DNA of 64,000 nucleotides, from the NCBI GenBank assembly GCA_013397455.1, contig VYZB01000055.1, forward strand, positions 3,235,687-3,299,686, read 5' to 3'. Source of the DNA: Crotophaga sulcirostris. Its lineage: Eukaryota; Chordata; Aves; Cuculiformes; Crotophagidae. Below the pieces are notes generated by a model. It was not told where the DNA came from, ran no database searches, and saw nothing but the letters and a program-made list of their open reading frames with translations. A program made the translations under genes and the position numbers. Positions 25,199 to 37,465 of this stretch are shown here, piece after piece (the first letter of the stretch is position 1; every line of letters begins with the position of its first letter).

Positions 25199-26770
25199 AA
25201 CCTGGGACTGGACCCTACCTGTTTTCCACTGACTGCAGACAGGAAAATTACATAAATATTACTTGAAATCTGAGGATTCTCCAATGTATCTCCCCTAGCT
25301 CCCCTGTGGCAATCAACTGGCTGCAAAAGAATCCTGCAGCCTCCAAGCACCAAAAGTCTGGCTCTGTGGCCACGAACACAAAGATCAGCACAGCATGGGC
25401 AAGGTCACAGAAATACTGGCAGGTCTCTGAGTTTGGGCCAGGTTAAGGGTTCGGTGAAAAGAAAACTCAGTGGAGGAACCAATTTTTGTGTTAAATCAAT
25501 GACAGTTCTGCTAGTACCTCACTAAGTTAAGTGTCTTTGAAACAGGGAGAAACCATCTGGTACCTGTATGGGATGTTTAAGAGAGTCCTCTTCATGTCCA
25601 CGTCCCTCGAGGAGGATCAGTGCATGAATGGTGAAGAGAAGGCTTGACATTCTTGGCTCTCAAAATGAAGCAGATAAATGTAACCTGAAAGTAATGGAGA
25701 AAAACATACATAGGTGCCTCTCAACAGAGCTTACAGAGGAACATGCACTGATCATTTCCCCCTTTACACAAATATTCTTCAAAGGTTTTTTTTGTTTGTT
25801 TTGTATCATAAACCACAAATACTTCTAGTTCCTGCCCATCCCCACCCCATTCCTCCCTCTCCTCCTGCCCTGCCCTCCTTCAGGTAGCTTTGAATGACAC
25901 GGGCACCACTGACAAAACCAACAGAAAATCAACCACCCACACACATTTTGGCAGGGTTAATTTTTAACCTCTTCCAGCTGCTTCAGTAAGATGTGTTCCT
26001 CCAGCCAGTGACCAAGTGACAGCTTCCCATTCCTGTAGTGAATGATTTGGAGGCTCCTGCATGAAGGCAGAGTCCCGCAGAGCTGCGCCACATGCTTGCC
26101 TTCCCAGCCTGAGCCCACACTAGGACAAGACAAAGAGGCCAAAGGACTGCAGAAAGCACACATGCCCAAAGGGCCTTGGGGATGGACTGGCCAATATCTG
26201 TCCATGAGCTCTCTGGGGGCCACAGAACTCAGATTTAGTGGAGCAGGTGCCAGGACACACTATGGAATGCCACACTGTGAGACAGGATCTGCAAAGCGTA
26301 ACTAAACCCTGGTGGGCCAGGAGTCAGTCTTTGCTTGGCTCACGCAGGGACCCACAGCCTTGCAGCCGCAGCAGCACAGAGCCTGACACACACCCAGCTG
26401 GGGAGAAGCACAGGGATGAGCATCACATGTGGTTCCACAACGTGAGGTGAGCCCAAGCAGAAAGGTCCCGCTCCCCTCAGCCACCTCCTCCAGCCCCAGT
26501 GCCCAGCCATATGCTCCAGCTGAACCAACTTGCTAGCCCTGCAAGGCACCCAGCTCAGAAAAAAAAAGTAAAATAAAAACCATAGAAAAATATATAATAA
26601 AAGGGGTGAGCACATATTTTCTAGCGTAGCAAATTTAAGCTGTTCATCCACAGCATGCAAGGAGCACCAGAGCTGTTGTAAATGGTAAGAGAAGGTGACA
26701 AGGGCCAAGACTATGGGGGAGAAAAGTGTGTGAGGTTTTATCAAGCTTCTTTCTGAAGCTACGTCCATGG

Positions 26771-26814
26771 ACTTCTCAACTGAAAAGTAATTTCTACTTT
26801 TCAGTTGAAGAAGT
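26771..26814. other. Inverted repeat, 13-bp perfect arms extendable to 19
   Basis: The arms "caactgaaaagta" (26777-26789) and "tacttttcagttg" (26795-26807) are perfect complements around the 5-base loop "atttc". With a single bulged A the stem extends by six more pairs ("acttct" with "agaagt"). At 44 bases it is too short for a typical microRNA precursor. It could be a relic of a palindromic DNA transposon end or a local templated mutation. Confidence 0.75.
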
Positions 26815-28367
26815 ATCACCAGCCCTGTCAATCACCCCTAACTGAGGAAAGTCCCAGTGCAAATATTTCTCTGATAGGTGTATTTTGGAATAGAATAGGA
26901 TCAGAAAAGCATTATGGAAGAAAAGTTCAAAACAACCAAATTGGTGATGCTTGCACAGGCAGCAAAGCCTCCACCTCCAGCCCCACTTCCAGTGGCCAAA
27001 CTCATGCATGACAGTAACCCCCGCAGCAAGATAAGGCTGGAAGGGGAGTTTTTGCCAATAAACTTGCCTAAAGAACAGCCCCAGCACTGCCAGCCCAAAC
27101 TGTGTGAGAAGTCAAGAGCCAAATTCAGCAGAGTGGGTGAAACAGAAGTGTCATTGGAATCGTGCTCAGACATAAAAGTGACCATATGTTCTACTTAAAA
27201 ATAATTACCCTGATCTCAGCTGTCTTTAATACCACTAGTGAGGAAACTGCTTATGTTATTATATCTTTTTATAAAAAAGAGAGATTACTACTACTACTAG
27301 TAAAAATACTTCCACCTCAGTGACAATTTAAGGCTTCTCAATTCTCCTCTACACTTCTGAGCCCTATGGGATTTGACCACCTTTAGGGCAGCGAGTGTGA
27401 CCTGTGGTGTGAGCAAAAGCACAATTATTTCCAGTTGCCTGCTTGGAGACCAGCACCCTCAATAGCCAGCTCTGCCTGCTACGAGTCCAATAGACCCCAG
27501 ACACTGTGAACAAGGAGTGAGAATCCTCTCCTGCTTCCACCACTGTTAAGGCAGTCCCATCTCTCCTAAGAGTAAGAAAAGGGACTGGTCAAAAACAGGG
27601 CAAAAAGAGATATTTCTGCCCTGCCAACATTACAGATTGAAAGCACCAGAGAACAAGATGGTAATAGCTTGGTATGCGTTCACAGCAGAGAGGAGAAGGA
27701 CATCAATATTACAGAAAAGCCAGTGCTATAACACGCACGCATTTCTGGGCCACCTAATAATAGCAGAATATTGATAACGGGAGGGCTGGGACCAGGGTGA
27801 ACTGTGAGTGGGGAAAAGTGATGACGACAAAGGAAAAGCTGATGGGGGAGGAAGCAGGTATTGATTAATATGAGAAAATTAGAAGCACATAGTTAGCTCC
27901 ACTATCAAGTCTCCACATGCATGTGGAGGACGTATGTGGGCAGGTTGGCCCAGGTGACAGCCTGGCTGCAGGAGTTATGGGGTGTTCATCACCACAAAGG
28001 TGACAAGTGGCAGGTGAGGGACCACAGTGTGATGGGAGGTGATGCCTTTTGTTTCTACACTGCTGATTTTCACCTAACACAGTCCAAGCTAGCACAGGCC
28101 CATGTGCCCATCATCTGCTGGGCTGCAATGCAGACTCCCCTGGCACCTGCAGTCCAGCTCCAAGCAGAGAGAGAGAAAAGAGCTTTCTCACCGCCACACA
28201 CCACCCTCTGCCCCCCACCCTGCATGATGGCCAGGGCCAGGCTTTTACACAAGTGCTGATTTAGCAGGATTCTCCACTTTTTTGCAGGACCTGGGCCTTC
28301 AGAGGTCCACAGAGTGACATAAAGGAGCACTTTGCAGTGAGAAACAGACAATCCAATGATGGAGATT

Positions 28368-28389
28368 CCCCCTCCCACCCCCTTGTCCC
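28368..28389 (-). other. G-quadruplex motif on the minus strand
   Basis: Plus-strand C-runs of 5, 3, 5 and 3 (28368-28372, 28374-28376, 28378-28382, 28387-28389) are separated by 1, 1 and 4 bases. The minus strand therefore satisfies the standard quadruplex pattern with short loops. Confidence 0.7.
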
Positions 28390-30867
28390 AACACCAGGAG
28401 AGTCAGCACGGCCTCTCTGCACGCCCATAAGTGCTTCTTCCTGGGAAGTTAATTGCTAGTAAATAAACCAACACATATATCGAGGTTTGTTTTGGTTTTT
28501 TCCAACCTTTTCAAGCACTTGGCAGCTAGGAAGAAGGGTGGAAGGGTCATGTTTTGGTAAGGAACTAGTGAAATCTCCCAGTTCTTGTTTACGTGTCAGG
28601 TTCGAGGAGGCAGCGCTGAGCCTGGGCAGTCCACGAGCAAACCGTGACTTTAACCACCACGGGGGAGAGTGATTTGGAAAAAAAACCCTTGTGGATTCCC
28701 AAAACTGCCATCAGCTGATCTGGTCCTGAGGTGACTAATAACAGCTTGGGCTGATTTGACACCCTGTGGCTCTACTGGAAAGTTACCTTCCCCCACACTT
28801 CCAGCATAAAGAGGCTCCTTCCCCTTGCTAGGTTCCAGGGAAACAGAGAGGAAGGTCAAATAAAATAACAGTTTACTTCAATGCCATAAATGTCACAGTG
28901 AACATCATGGGAGGGAAGTGGGGAATTTCTTTTGATCCGTGCTAAAATGTCCTATCTAGATCTTGTTCAGGTCTGGCATCTCAAACAGATAAAGAGAGCC
29001 AAGAGCAGAGAACAAAAACACACATGGAAGAGGAGAAATTTAAGCCAGTCTCTATCAAACCGTAGTGCAAGTTGGGCCTCAGTGCACCTTTCTCTTGCTC
29101 AGCTTTGCTAATTAACCTGCCTAGGTCAGCTGGTTGATTGCTTGGCTTTAAAATGTTATTTCTCTGGTGTCTGGTTGAAACCTATTACACCTGCTCTCCA
29201 GGCTTCATGGAAGCAATATCAACCTCCAAAGTCTCCTGCATTCCTCCTTCATGCTCCTGTTCCTGCATCACATCATCCTCTGCCAGCCCAGAGGTGTCAA
29301 TTAGAGGATGATCCCAGGGCACTCATAAGATGCCATCAAAAAGCCACCATGTCACCTCCTCACACCACTTCCTTGGCATTTGTTCCTATGATTCTCACTT
29401 TGCTGGAAGGGAGGAGCAAGAAAACAAATGTGACCTGTGCTTCTCCAGGACATAGTTGCAGCAGCTCTTTCTGTCAAATTAGTAAAAGGAACTCACAGAA
29501 AGGAGCCTGTTTTTCCAGTTCTGCTGGCTACCTGTTGACAGATGTACTTAATCCCAAATGCAAATAAAAATGTTACGAAATGAGTAAGAGTCAGTTGTGC
29601 TTAAAAAAAGTTTGCAACCAGAAAACTGCATTTTTTCTTTCCTTAGTAACAAGTTCGGAAAAAGAAGCAAATTTGTCAGCTGAATCATCTGGGTGCTTAG
29701 TCTGCAGGTTTCTTGGAACAATAGTGAAGGTTGTGATTTTTAAAAGTTGGAGAAGAAAGATACAACTAAGTTTGCCCCTTCTTCTTCCCATTTTCTAAGC
29801 ATGCTCACTCGCATTATCAGCATAGGTATAGAAAACAAAACATAGGGCATTAATACAAGCAACTAAAAAACATTACACTTCTTCAATCGACTTCCAAATT
29901 GTCCAACACGTGTCTATTCAAGTGGGATGAAGAGAAATTTCTATTTTTTTCTTAAGAAACAAATAAACAAAGAAGACACCCACAAAGCATAACACCACAA
30001 GCCATCCAAGTCACGGTTTCAAAGGGAGCATTTCATGTAAACCTAATGTCTAGGTTTGTGAAATTGCTTCTGAGAAAAGCACTAAACCACAAAATAACTC
30101 AATTATAATATTTTCAGACCTGCAGTTCCCAGGATTCATACTGCTTAGGGGCATTTGCATTTCCTCCCACCCTCACTTCCTACTTCACTACAGCAAATTT
30201 TTCAGGGCAGTGTTTAAATACAAGTGAAAATCTGCTTTCAGCGCCAGCTATAATTTTCAAGTACACAGTATTGAAAAGGGAGGGGAGGAGAATCTATCTT
30301 GATTTTTTTGGTGGCTTTATCCTGAATCACAAAGACCAGGTGGGTAATTTCAAGCAGAATGATTTTTATGTCTGAATGGGAAACACAGAGAACAAAGCCA
30401 ACCCTCCTGTGTAGCAGGTCCCTCCTATGGCAGTCGTCAGAATGAAACATGAAAAGCATCCCTGCCCCTGCAGACCCCTCAGAGATGGAAAACTTCAGAG
30501 CACTGCAATGCCTTTTTAAAAGACAATTCATAGCTACATACACCAAATTTATAAACCTTCACAGATGGTTGAACAGTGTAAGGCAATGCTCTTTTTCAAT
30601 CTATTAATATAAACGTGGCAAATCCTTTTCTTTGTAAGCAGATCTTCTCATGTGCATGTACTTGTGTGTGAATAGGACAGAATAAGACAGTGCAACGTTA
30701 TTCTGACTTGGTCTTTACCTGTTACCAAATGGTTACAACAGGGAATAAACATTTCTATTAGTATTTCTTCCCATCCCCTTGCTATGACTTACTTAAACAA
30801 TTATTTCTACACTTAATACAATCCTGATGGTAACTGACTCACCTGTACCAATTAAGCCATTGTAAAG

Positions 30868-30887
30868 GGATTATCTCCATTTAATCC
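30868..30887. promoter_or_regulatory. Inverted pair of GGATTA/TAATCC homeobox sites
   Basis: The site "ggatta" (30868-30873) and its reverse complement "taatcc" (30882-30887) are separated by eight bases. TAATCC is the preferred site of OTX/PITX/CRX-type (K50) homeodomain proteins. Short sites recur by chance, so this is only a candidate. Confidence 0.2.
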
Positions 30888-31413
30888 TTGTGTTCCTACA
30901 GCTACAAATTAGAGCAGCATTTTAAATGCACACAAGCCAACTCGACCTGTGTGTTTAACTTACAGCTTCCTTGCTTGTCGAGGTGTACGTAGCCTCCCTT
31001 GCCTTAATGACTGTCTTCTTATTTCTTCCCTTTCCAAAACTCAAGCCTCACATCCACACCTGTACTATTCATCTGTACCTGTACTGTGCCTCTCCATGTT
31101 CCCTTCTCCATCTGTGTCTGCTCTTTTACTGGCTACCCAGATTCCACCACTCTTTCACCTCTCAGCATCCCTTCCACTGAACCCAACTGGGTTTGTACCT
31201 GTCCCTTCAGTAAAACCAGAAGAGCATCCCTGTTCCACGAGCTGCTGCTCTGGACACCCACTACAACCTCAGCACAGAGAGGAAACAATCAGTGCACAAT
31301 AGCAAGGCCTCTTTTGACTGTTAATATTTCTTGCAACTTGCTTATTTAGGAAATAAAGACGAGCCTGAAGGTGTAGGACCATGGCCTCTTCTGTGATGTG
31401 TTACATGCTATGT

Positions 31414-31535
31414 ATTAGAATGCAAACTCTTTGCTCTGTGCAATGTCTCTGTTCCAAGTTTTGTAGTTTGACACAATAAGACTCCAACCATTATTTCAGT
31501 CTGAATGGTAATAAATAACCAATAACAAATAAACC
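31414..31535 (+). repeat. L2/MIR-type 3' tail, plus orientation
   Basis: The run "agaatgcaaactctttgctc" followed by "tgtgcaatgtctctgttcc" and "gacacaataagactcc" follows the conserved L2-type 3' end. There the sense strand reads approximately "gtaagctctttggggcaggg" followed by "ctagcacaatggggtcctg". It ends in an "aataaataacc" AT-rich tail, which is usual for these elements. It is old and diverged. Confidence 0.55.
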
Positions 31536-34500
31536 ACAATAAATTTTCATATGCTTACTGAGTATATCTGAAGGATATAGGCTGCACAATATCATCCCTC
31601 ATGATTGCTTGAAATCAGAAGATCTAATACTCCAAGACTTTCCTAAGCCTGGAAGTAAACCTGTCTATGGCAACACCCTGCGCTCCACCCACCATCACGA
31701 CTTTCCAAAAATAATGGGCAGTGAGAGAAAATGAAAGGGTTAATTTCTCTCTGTCTCTGGGTAACCTTTCCAGGCTATTTGGTTTCCTTTCAGACTCCAG
31801 CCCATCAGAGGCATGCAAGGTGAAGGATAGAATTACACACTGGGCATGTTTCCTGTAGTTAGTGGGTGGATAGAGCACAACTTCCGTACTAATAATGTCA
31901 AGGTAATTAGGACATCCTGCAAAACCTGACAATAAACACTGTTTATTGTCATTTCTATTGCTGAGGTGGTGGGCTCCCTTCACAACTCATCTTGCCTCTC
32001 ATTTTGAGCCCATCTCTACATCAGCAGAGACAACTGGGTCAAACACAAGAACTCCAGGATTCGCAATACAAACTTGGGGCAAAGTCTGATTTTATTTACC
32101 AGACCCACCACTGCTCCCAGCTCTGCCCGAGCATCTTAAGCAGCCACTGAAACCAGCACCTCTGTCCCTCATGCAAGCCCTCCAGCCAGGGCTGCAGGAG
32201 CACCTCTCCTCTGGCCCAGCAGCTGATCAGTTCATGCAGTGTGACACACTGCTCACAATATGGACCAAGAGCATGTCTCACATGCTCCTTCCACAAAGCA
32301 ATCTGACAGTCTGGACAACCTTTGAGCAGATGAGGCAGAGCTCTAGAAAGGGGTCTCCCCATTCCAGAGAAGAGTCCAGTATGTAACAGCTTCTTACTTC
32401 AACCACTTCTCCTCTACCCTCAGCCTCTGCTGGAAAGAAAAACTACCAGCTCAGATCTCTAAAGAAGACGCACTGGCACTGACGTGCAAGTGTTATGAAT
32501 CCCAGCAGCCTCCCTCAGACCACGGAGTGGGGGAAGATTTAGATCATTCTGCTCAGTGTTTCCCACTGGATGCTTAAAAAAGCTCCTTTCTTTGATGTAG
32601 GCTTTGGTGAATACCTTTTTCAGGAGAGGAGCTCTTCCCCTGTCCCTGGTAAGTCAAGTTTTGGAGAGTGGTAACAACGTTTCCTCGGGGCCAGTGGATG
32701 TAGCTGGGAAAAAACAAACAAGCTTTGGGCAATTGGAACTCTTTTTCAGATCCCTGTTTCACAAGATTTTTAGCAGCAGACAACTGACCCTACAGGTTTC
32801 CTATGAACTGCCTCTCCTCTCACTAGAAGTATGCTAGGGATGATATGGCTGTATGGCACGATGCTGTGAACCAGGTGGATGTGCAGCCCAGGCCCCAGCT
32901 CAGAGCTCTGCATTCACAGAAGGGGGTGGATGGGAAATGAGACAACTGGGAGACAACGCATGATCCTACTAAAACCAAAGATCCTTTGCTCATCTTTTGT
33001 GGCTGCAGGCGTCACAGCCTGTGCTCGCACACAGATGCCAGCACAACCCGTCCCTTATCACAGGAAGCATCTCCGTGGTCAGATGCAGACTGTCATATGG
33101 TAGCTCAGCCCCGCCGGAGAGCTGGGGGTTGCTGAGTTCCTGAAGCCATTTAGATGCATTAGCAAGGACCATCTCAGTCTCACTTAAGTCTTGGCAGAGG
33201 AACATAACTGTGCAGACGTATCCTTGACCGGGGACGGTGGTTACTAATTCATGCGTACTCTGCCCAGCAAAATGGACCTTATGTCCATAATGGAACATAG
33301 ATAATGATCTGTTAAATTACTGCTCTTTCCTTTCGTAAGGATTCCTGGCTGCTGGGTGGTGATGTTTGTAAGCACTTCAAGGAAAGTAACACTGATTTTT
33401 CCTCAGGTGGAGGATTTCAAGGTGCCGTGTGTCTCTTGTTTGCTCTGCCAAACCTATTTCCAAGAGCCGTGGTTTTGCACACATTGCAGGCACAGCCTGC
33501 ATCGATATCCTGGGGGGGAACTGAGATTCTAATTAATGACAGAGTCCTTCTAAAGGTGTCTCTATTAAGCCTGTACATAAGGGCAGTCTGCTGGGAAATT
33601 TCCTTTCCCTCTCACGTGGCACAAGCTGTTGTCATCTGCAAAAGATATTGACAATAATGCTGAGCCTAAATTGTTAAGTGCACTGCTGCTGGGCTTGCAG
33701 GGAGAGCCACATGTTGTACAAGCCCTTTCTGAAGGGGCTTGTCTGTAATGAAATTCTGCACTTGCCTTTCAGAACTGCCAGGTTTTTGCAATTGCACTTG
33801 TGATTGCCATCAAATTCAGCCTGTAAAAGCAAGCTGTGCATTTCAGATGTGAGCAAGAGGCAGGGAAAAATGGTCTTGGAACCTGAAATAATTAAAGATG
33901 ACTCTGAAAGAATCTGAAAGAAATAGAATTGTGAGAATAAGTAACAGCATAAGTCAACACAGGATTGCTAGCAATCAGAAAATAATGGTTGTCTGCAACA
34001 ATGCTTTTCACCCCATAAAGTAACATCGGTGTCTAAAGGCTGGTATCCACTCAGAATTTACTAGCATAATTATACTGCTAAAAACACAGTATAGTTCTGT
34101 TTAGACACACTTTTTCAAAATAAGAACACTCATTTGGGTAGAAATACTGCTGTAACATCAGGCATAATTATTTTGGTAAACTTCCCTGTGCAGAAAAACC
34201 CTAAGGGAAAAAAATGTTGTCTGGTTCATTTTGTGCACTGGTTTTAGAAGCAACCTCCAACCCACAGGTGAAAAAAAGCACACCTGCCCAAAAGGCAGGT
34301 CCCACAGCCTGTGTGCTTCTCGACCTGCCATTCTAGAACCAAAAAGCTGAGACTTACAGAAAAATCCACCTTTCCACAAAAATCTGGAAGGAGGAGGTTG
34401 GTGGCCAAAGTGACTAAGTATCAGCAATGCCTTTGGTCTAGCTCACCATTTCCTCTTCACTGGTACGTGGGAACGAAGCTGTGGGATAACTGGGGGTGGG

Positions 34501-36632
34501 AGAGCTGCAGTGGTTGGTGCCTTTCCGTCAGAGACTGAGAATTTCATATACAAAGCAGCCTGTGCCTCTCAGCCTTCTGAAGGAGTGCGGGCTGGCAGAG
34601 GTTAGCAACTGACCCTAAACCTTCTGCCTGGGAGTGGGTTGAACTGAGGCAGAGGCAGCAGAAATTCCTGCTGACGGGTCTGGAAGGGTCACCTAGAGGT
34701 AAACTTGAGCTCTGTGCAAACTCTGAAGAATGTTCCTGCTTGCTAATCTTGCTCAGACCACTGGAACAGTGGGGATTTCATTGGACTGCCAAACTGCAGG
34801 ATTTTCCACCTATTTTCCTTCCAAAAAGGAAGATTCCAGCCACTGGGCTTGGGCACGATAACCCTGAAGGTCATCTGTGAGCAGTCCATGACTGTCCCCT
34901 GCCTCAGTGCTCTGCTCAACTCAGGCTGCAGTGACATCAGTTTCATAGGTTGCAACCATTTCCTTCGCAATGCTGCCTCATAGATATCCCCACAGGGAAT
35001 GCCATTTCCTTTTGCTAAGCTTTTCATGCTATTTCTAGTGATGCCCAAGTAGCTGTTCTCCCGTTTGACTTGGTCTTTGAAGACTCCTAGGAGAGGCAGG
35101 TGCCAGAAAGTGCTCCCAGCATTAGGCCACGAACGCTCAACTGCTGCAGGCCTTTAAGTCCCAAGCATGTTGCACCAAATCCACTATCTGCTATTAATAA
35201 TAAGGAAAGAAATGTTGTCTTTTACCCTACAGACTCTCCACTACTTGTTTGTAGCAGAGGGCTTTTGAAACAAATCAGAGCTGTTGTGGCCTGGATACAG
35301 ACCAGAGTCAGTTCTGCTCGTTGACCAAGGCCTTCGGCTCCTCCCTCAGTCTGCTTTCCAAAAGAGAGAAGCAGCTGCCCAAGATTCAAAGTGCTTCAGA
35401 TGTTGATTTAATCTGTGCCTGCTCACAGGAGCTTGGTGATGCTGGATAGATATAAGGAAGAGCTTCTGGTAGAGGGAGTTTGGAGCAGCTCTTCTGCCTC
35501 CTCACAGCTGCTGGAAAACAAAGTGTGGCAGGACACAGCGAGTGAGAGAGGCCTATAAAATGGTACTGGTCATGGTCGCTTTGAACAAATGGTGTGACTT
35601 TACCAGTGAAAATGCTTCAGGAGAGAAACAAGTCACCAGAGAGTCTCACAGCAGGCTACAGGCATCACCCAGCTCTCAGGAGGAAACAAATTCCCTTCAT
35701 TGTGCAGTACCATGCAATCAACACATCTGCATCGGGGGACAAGCATCATGTCAGGAAAGAATGTCCAGAAGGGATGGCTCGTGACAAGCAAAGACACTGA
35801 GACACCTCGCAAGGTCCCTACTTTAGAGGCCCTCTCACAGTTTGCACGGTTTTGAGGGATCCTGAATGGAGCATGTTGCCTTACATGATGCTGTCTGATG
35901 GAGGTCAGCTGGAGCACTCAGAAACTACACAGAAACCTCACTGAGTGGCTGAGACCAACATAGATAATCTGTGCTGGAGCTCAACTCCTAGATGGCATTG
36001 GGACTTTAATCAGACAATCAAAGGTCACACAAAACATGCACATATTTTAAAACAATCATTTAACCCAGTTATCTCTATACAGTTATTACAGCTTTGTATA
36101 GCTCCAGTTGCTGAGAAAACCTTAAAAGTGTACTTCTTATAAAAGCAACCACAGAAGAAATATTTCCCACTTCAGCTATTATTCTGTGAACATCACAGAG
36201 CTTGGACTTTCTTATGAGGCAGCCTGGATGTCAGGAGTGTGGTAAGTCTACTAAATCCCCTAAACCACACCTCCTGGTTCTTCAAAGGAAACAGCAGTCT
36301 CACTAAAGACATGGCTCATTGTCATTGAAACTTCTCACATAGAAGTAGTGACATTCCCCACTGGGTGACTCTGTAGGGCACATTGTGTACAGCCATGCTA
36401 ACAGACACCTGGAATGATCATGAACCCCACAGGCACCTTGTCCCTAGTCTAAGTGCTTGGAAGATACAGCAAATGGTAGAGATTCCACTGCCAGCTCTGC
36501 ATGGGAGACTCATGAAGTCACGTCTGCACTAAAAAAAGCAGAGTCAGGTTTTTTTCCTTAGTTCACCCTGAAACAATCCTTTGACTTGACCCTAAACCAG
36601 TCCCATTCCTGTCAGGACACAAGTATGTTCCA

Positions 36633-36646
36633 GCGCCATCTAGTCA
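36633..36646 (-). promoter_or_regulatory. CTCF-like motif, minus orientation
   Basis: On the minus strand the 14 bases read "tgactagatggcgc". The part from A onward matches the core CTCF consensus (ACTAGATGGCGC) and only the two leading C positions differ. It faces the plus-strand motif at 25185, so the two are in convergent orientation about 11.4 kb apart. Confidence 0.45.
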
Positions 36647-37430
36647 ACTTGCCTTAGAAACACTCAGCGGCACCTGAAGCACAAAACCCAGCACAGAAGT
36701 TGTCCCTAAAGGCTCAAATCCCTCTCTACCAAACCCAACACTGAAGGTCTCGCTGCCAGCTCTGGTCCTGATGTACACCTTGACTTGTTAAGTTTGCTAA
36801 AGGCCTCTTGAACTGTTGGCCAATAAGTTCAGTGCTACCCAGAGACCGAGTTTCATATGCCTTTGCTACCAAAAGAAAAAAGATAACAAGGGAGCTATCG
36901 TGGCTTCAAGCAACTTCCATTTCAGGTCTTGCAGTTTCTTTGAACAAGAAGCAAGAAGTGAAACCTTATGGTTAGGATGCAGTGTAAATCCCCAGATAGA
37001 TCTAAGTACATGAAAACTAAAGTCTCTGTTCAGTTCCGTAATGTGGCTTGAACTACACCAAAACTGGACCTTAGAGAGAGGGAAGACGTTGCAAACAACT
37101 CCAAGCACGACACCCGCCCAGTTCTTGGAGGTAGGATGGCTATTACACACTTGGAAGGAGAACCACTGTTAACACAGATCAGCAGTCATCATTAAAGGAT
37201 TTGTTTTCATGATCAGTTTAAGCCAATCTGTCTGCTCTTTTTCACTGATTTTTTGTGTAATGTCATAGAGAAAAATAACAATAGAAATTTGCTTCAACAG
37301 TTGCAAACTAACCTGCTTTGTGTGTACTGAAGACTGCCAGCATTAGCATGATACAAATAATTTTTAAAAAATGAGCCAAGGTAGAGTGATTTACTTTTAA
37401 AAAAATAACTGAACTGACTATATTTGGGTA

Positions 37431-37465
37431 TTAATTTTATATATATTTTTAAAATATATTTAAAA
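37431..37465. repeat. AT-rich palindromic patch
   Basis: Almost pure A/T sequence with a 9-bp perfect palindrome arm pair (37441-37449 and 37451-37459) around one T. Such patches are prone to cruciform formation and slippage. I see no element boundaries around it. Confidence 0.6.

Larger units (their letters stand above)
22655..31413. other. Unique non-coding DNA, no gene seen
   Basis: No gene is recognised. Items listed separately are a CTCF-like motif (25185-25198), a hairpin (26771-26814), a G-quadruplex motif (28368-28389) and the homeobox-site pair (30868-30887). A T-rich run lies near 24796-24813 and AT-rich DNA at 26565-26610. The minus-strand 163-codon frame at 26340-26831 has a hydrophobic middle but no recognised domain. 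Confidence 0.5.

Noticed and set aside
32990..33298. 102-codon minus-strand ATG frame with a natural-looking composition
   Set aside because: No known domain is recognised, there is no promoter or splice context, and the length is common by chance.
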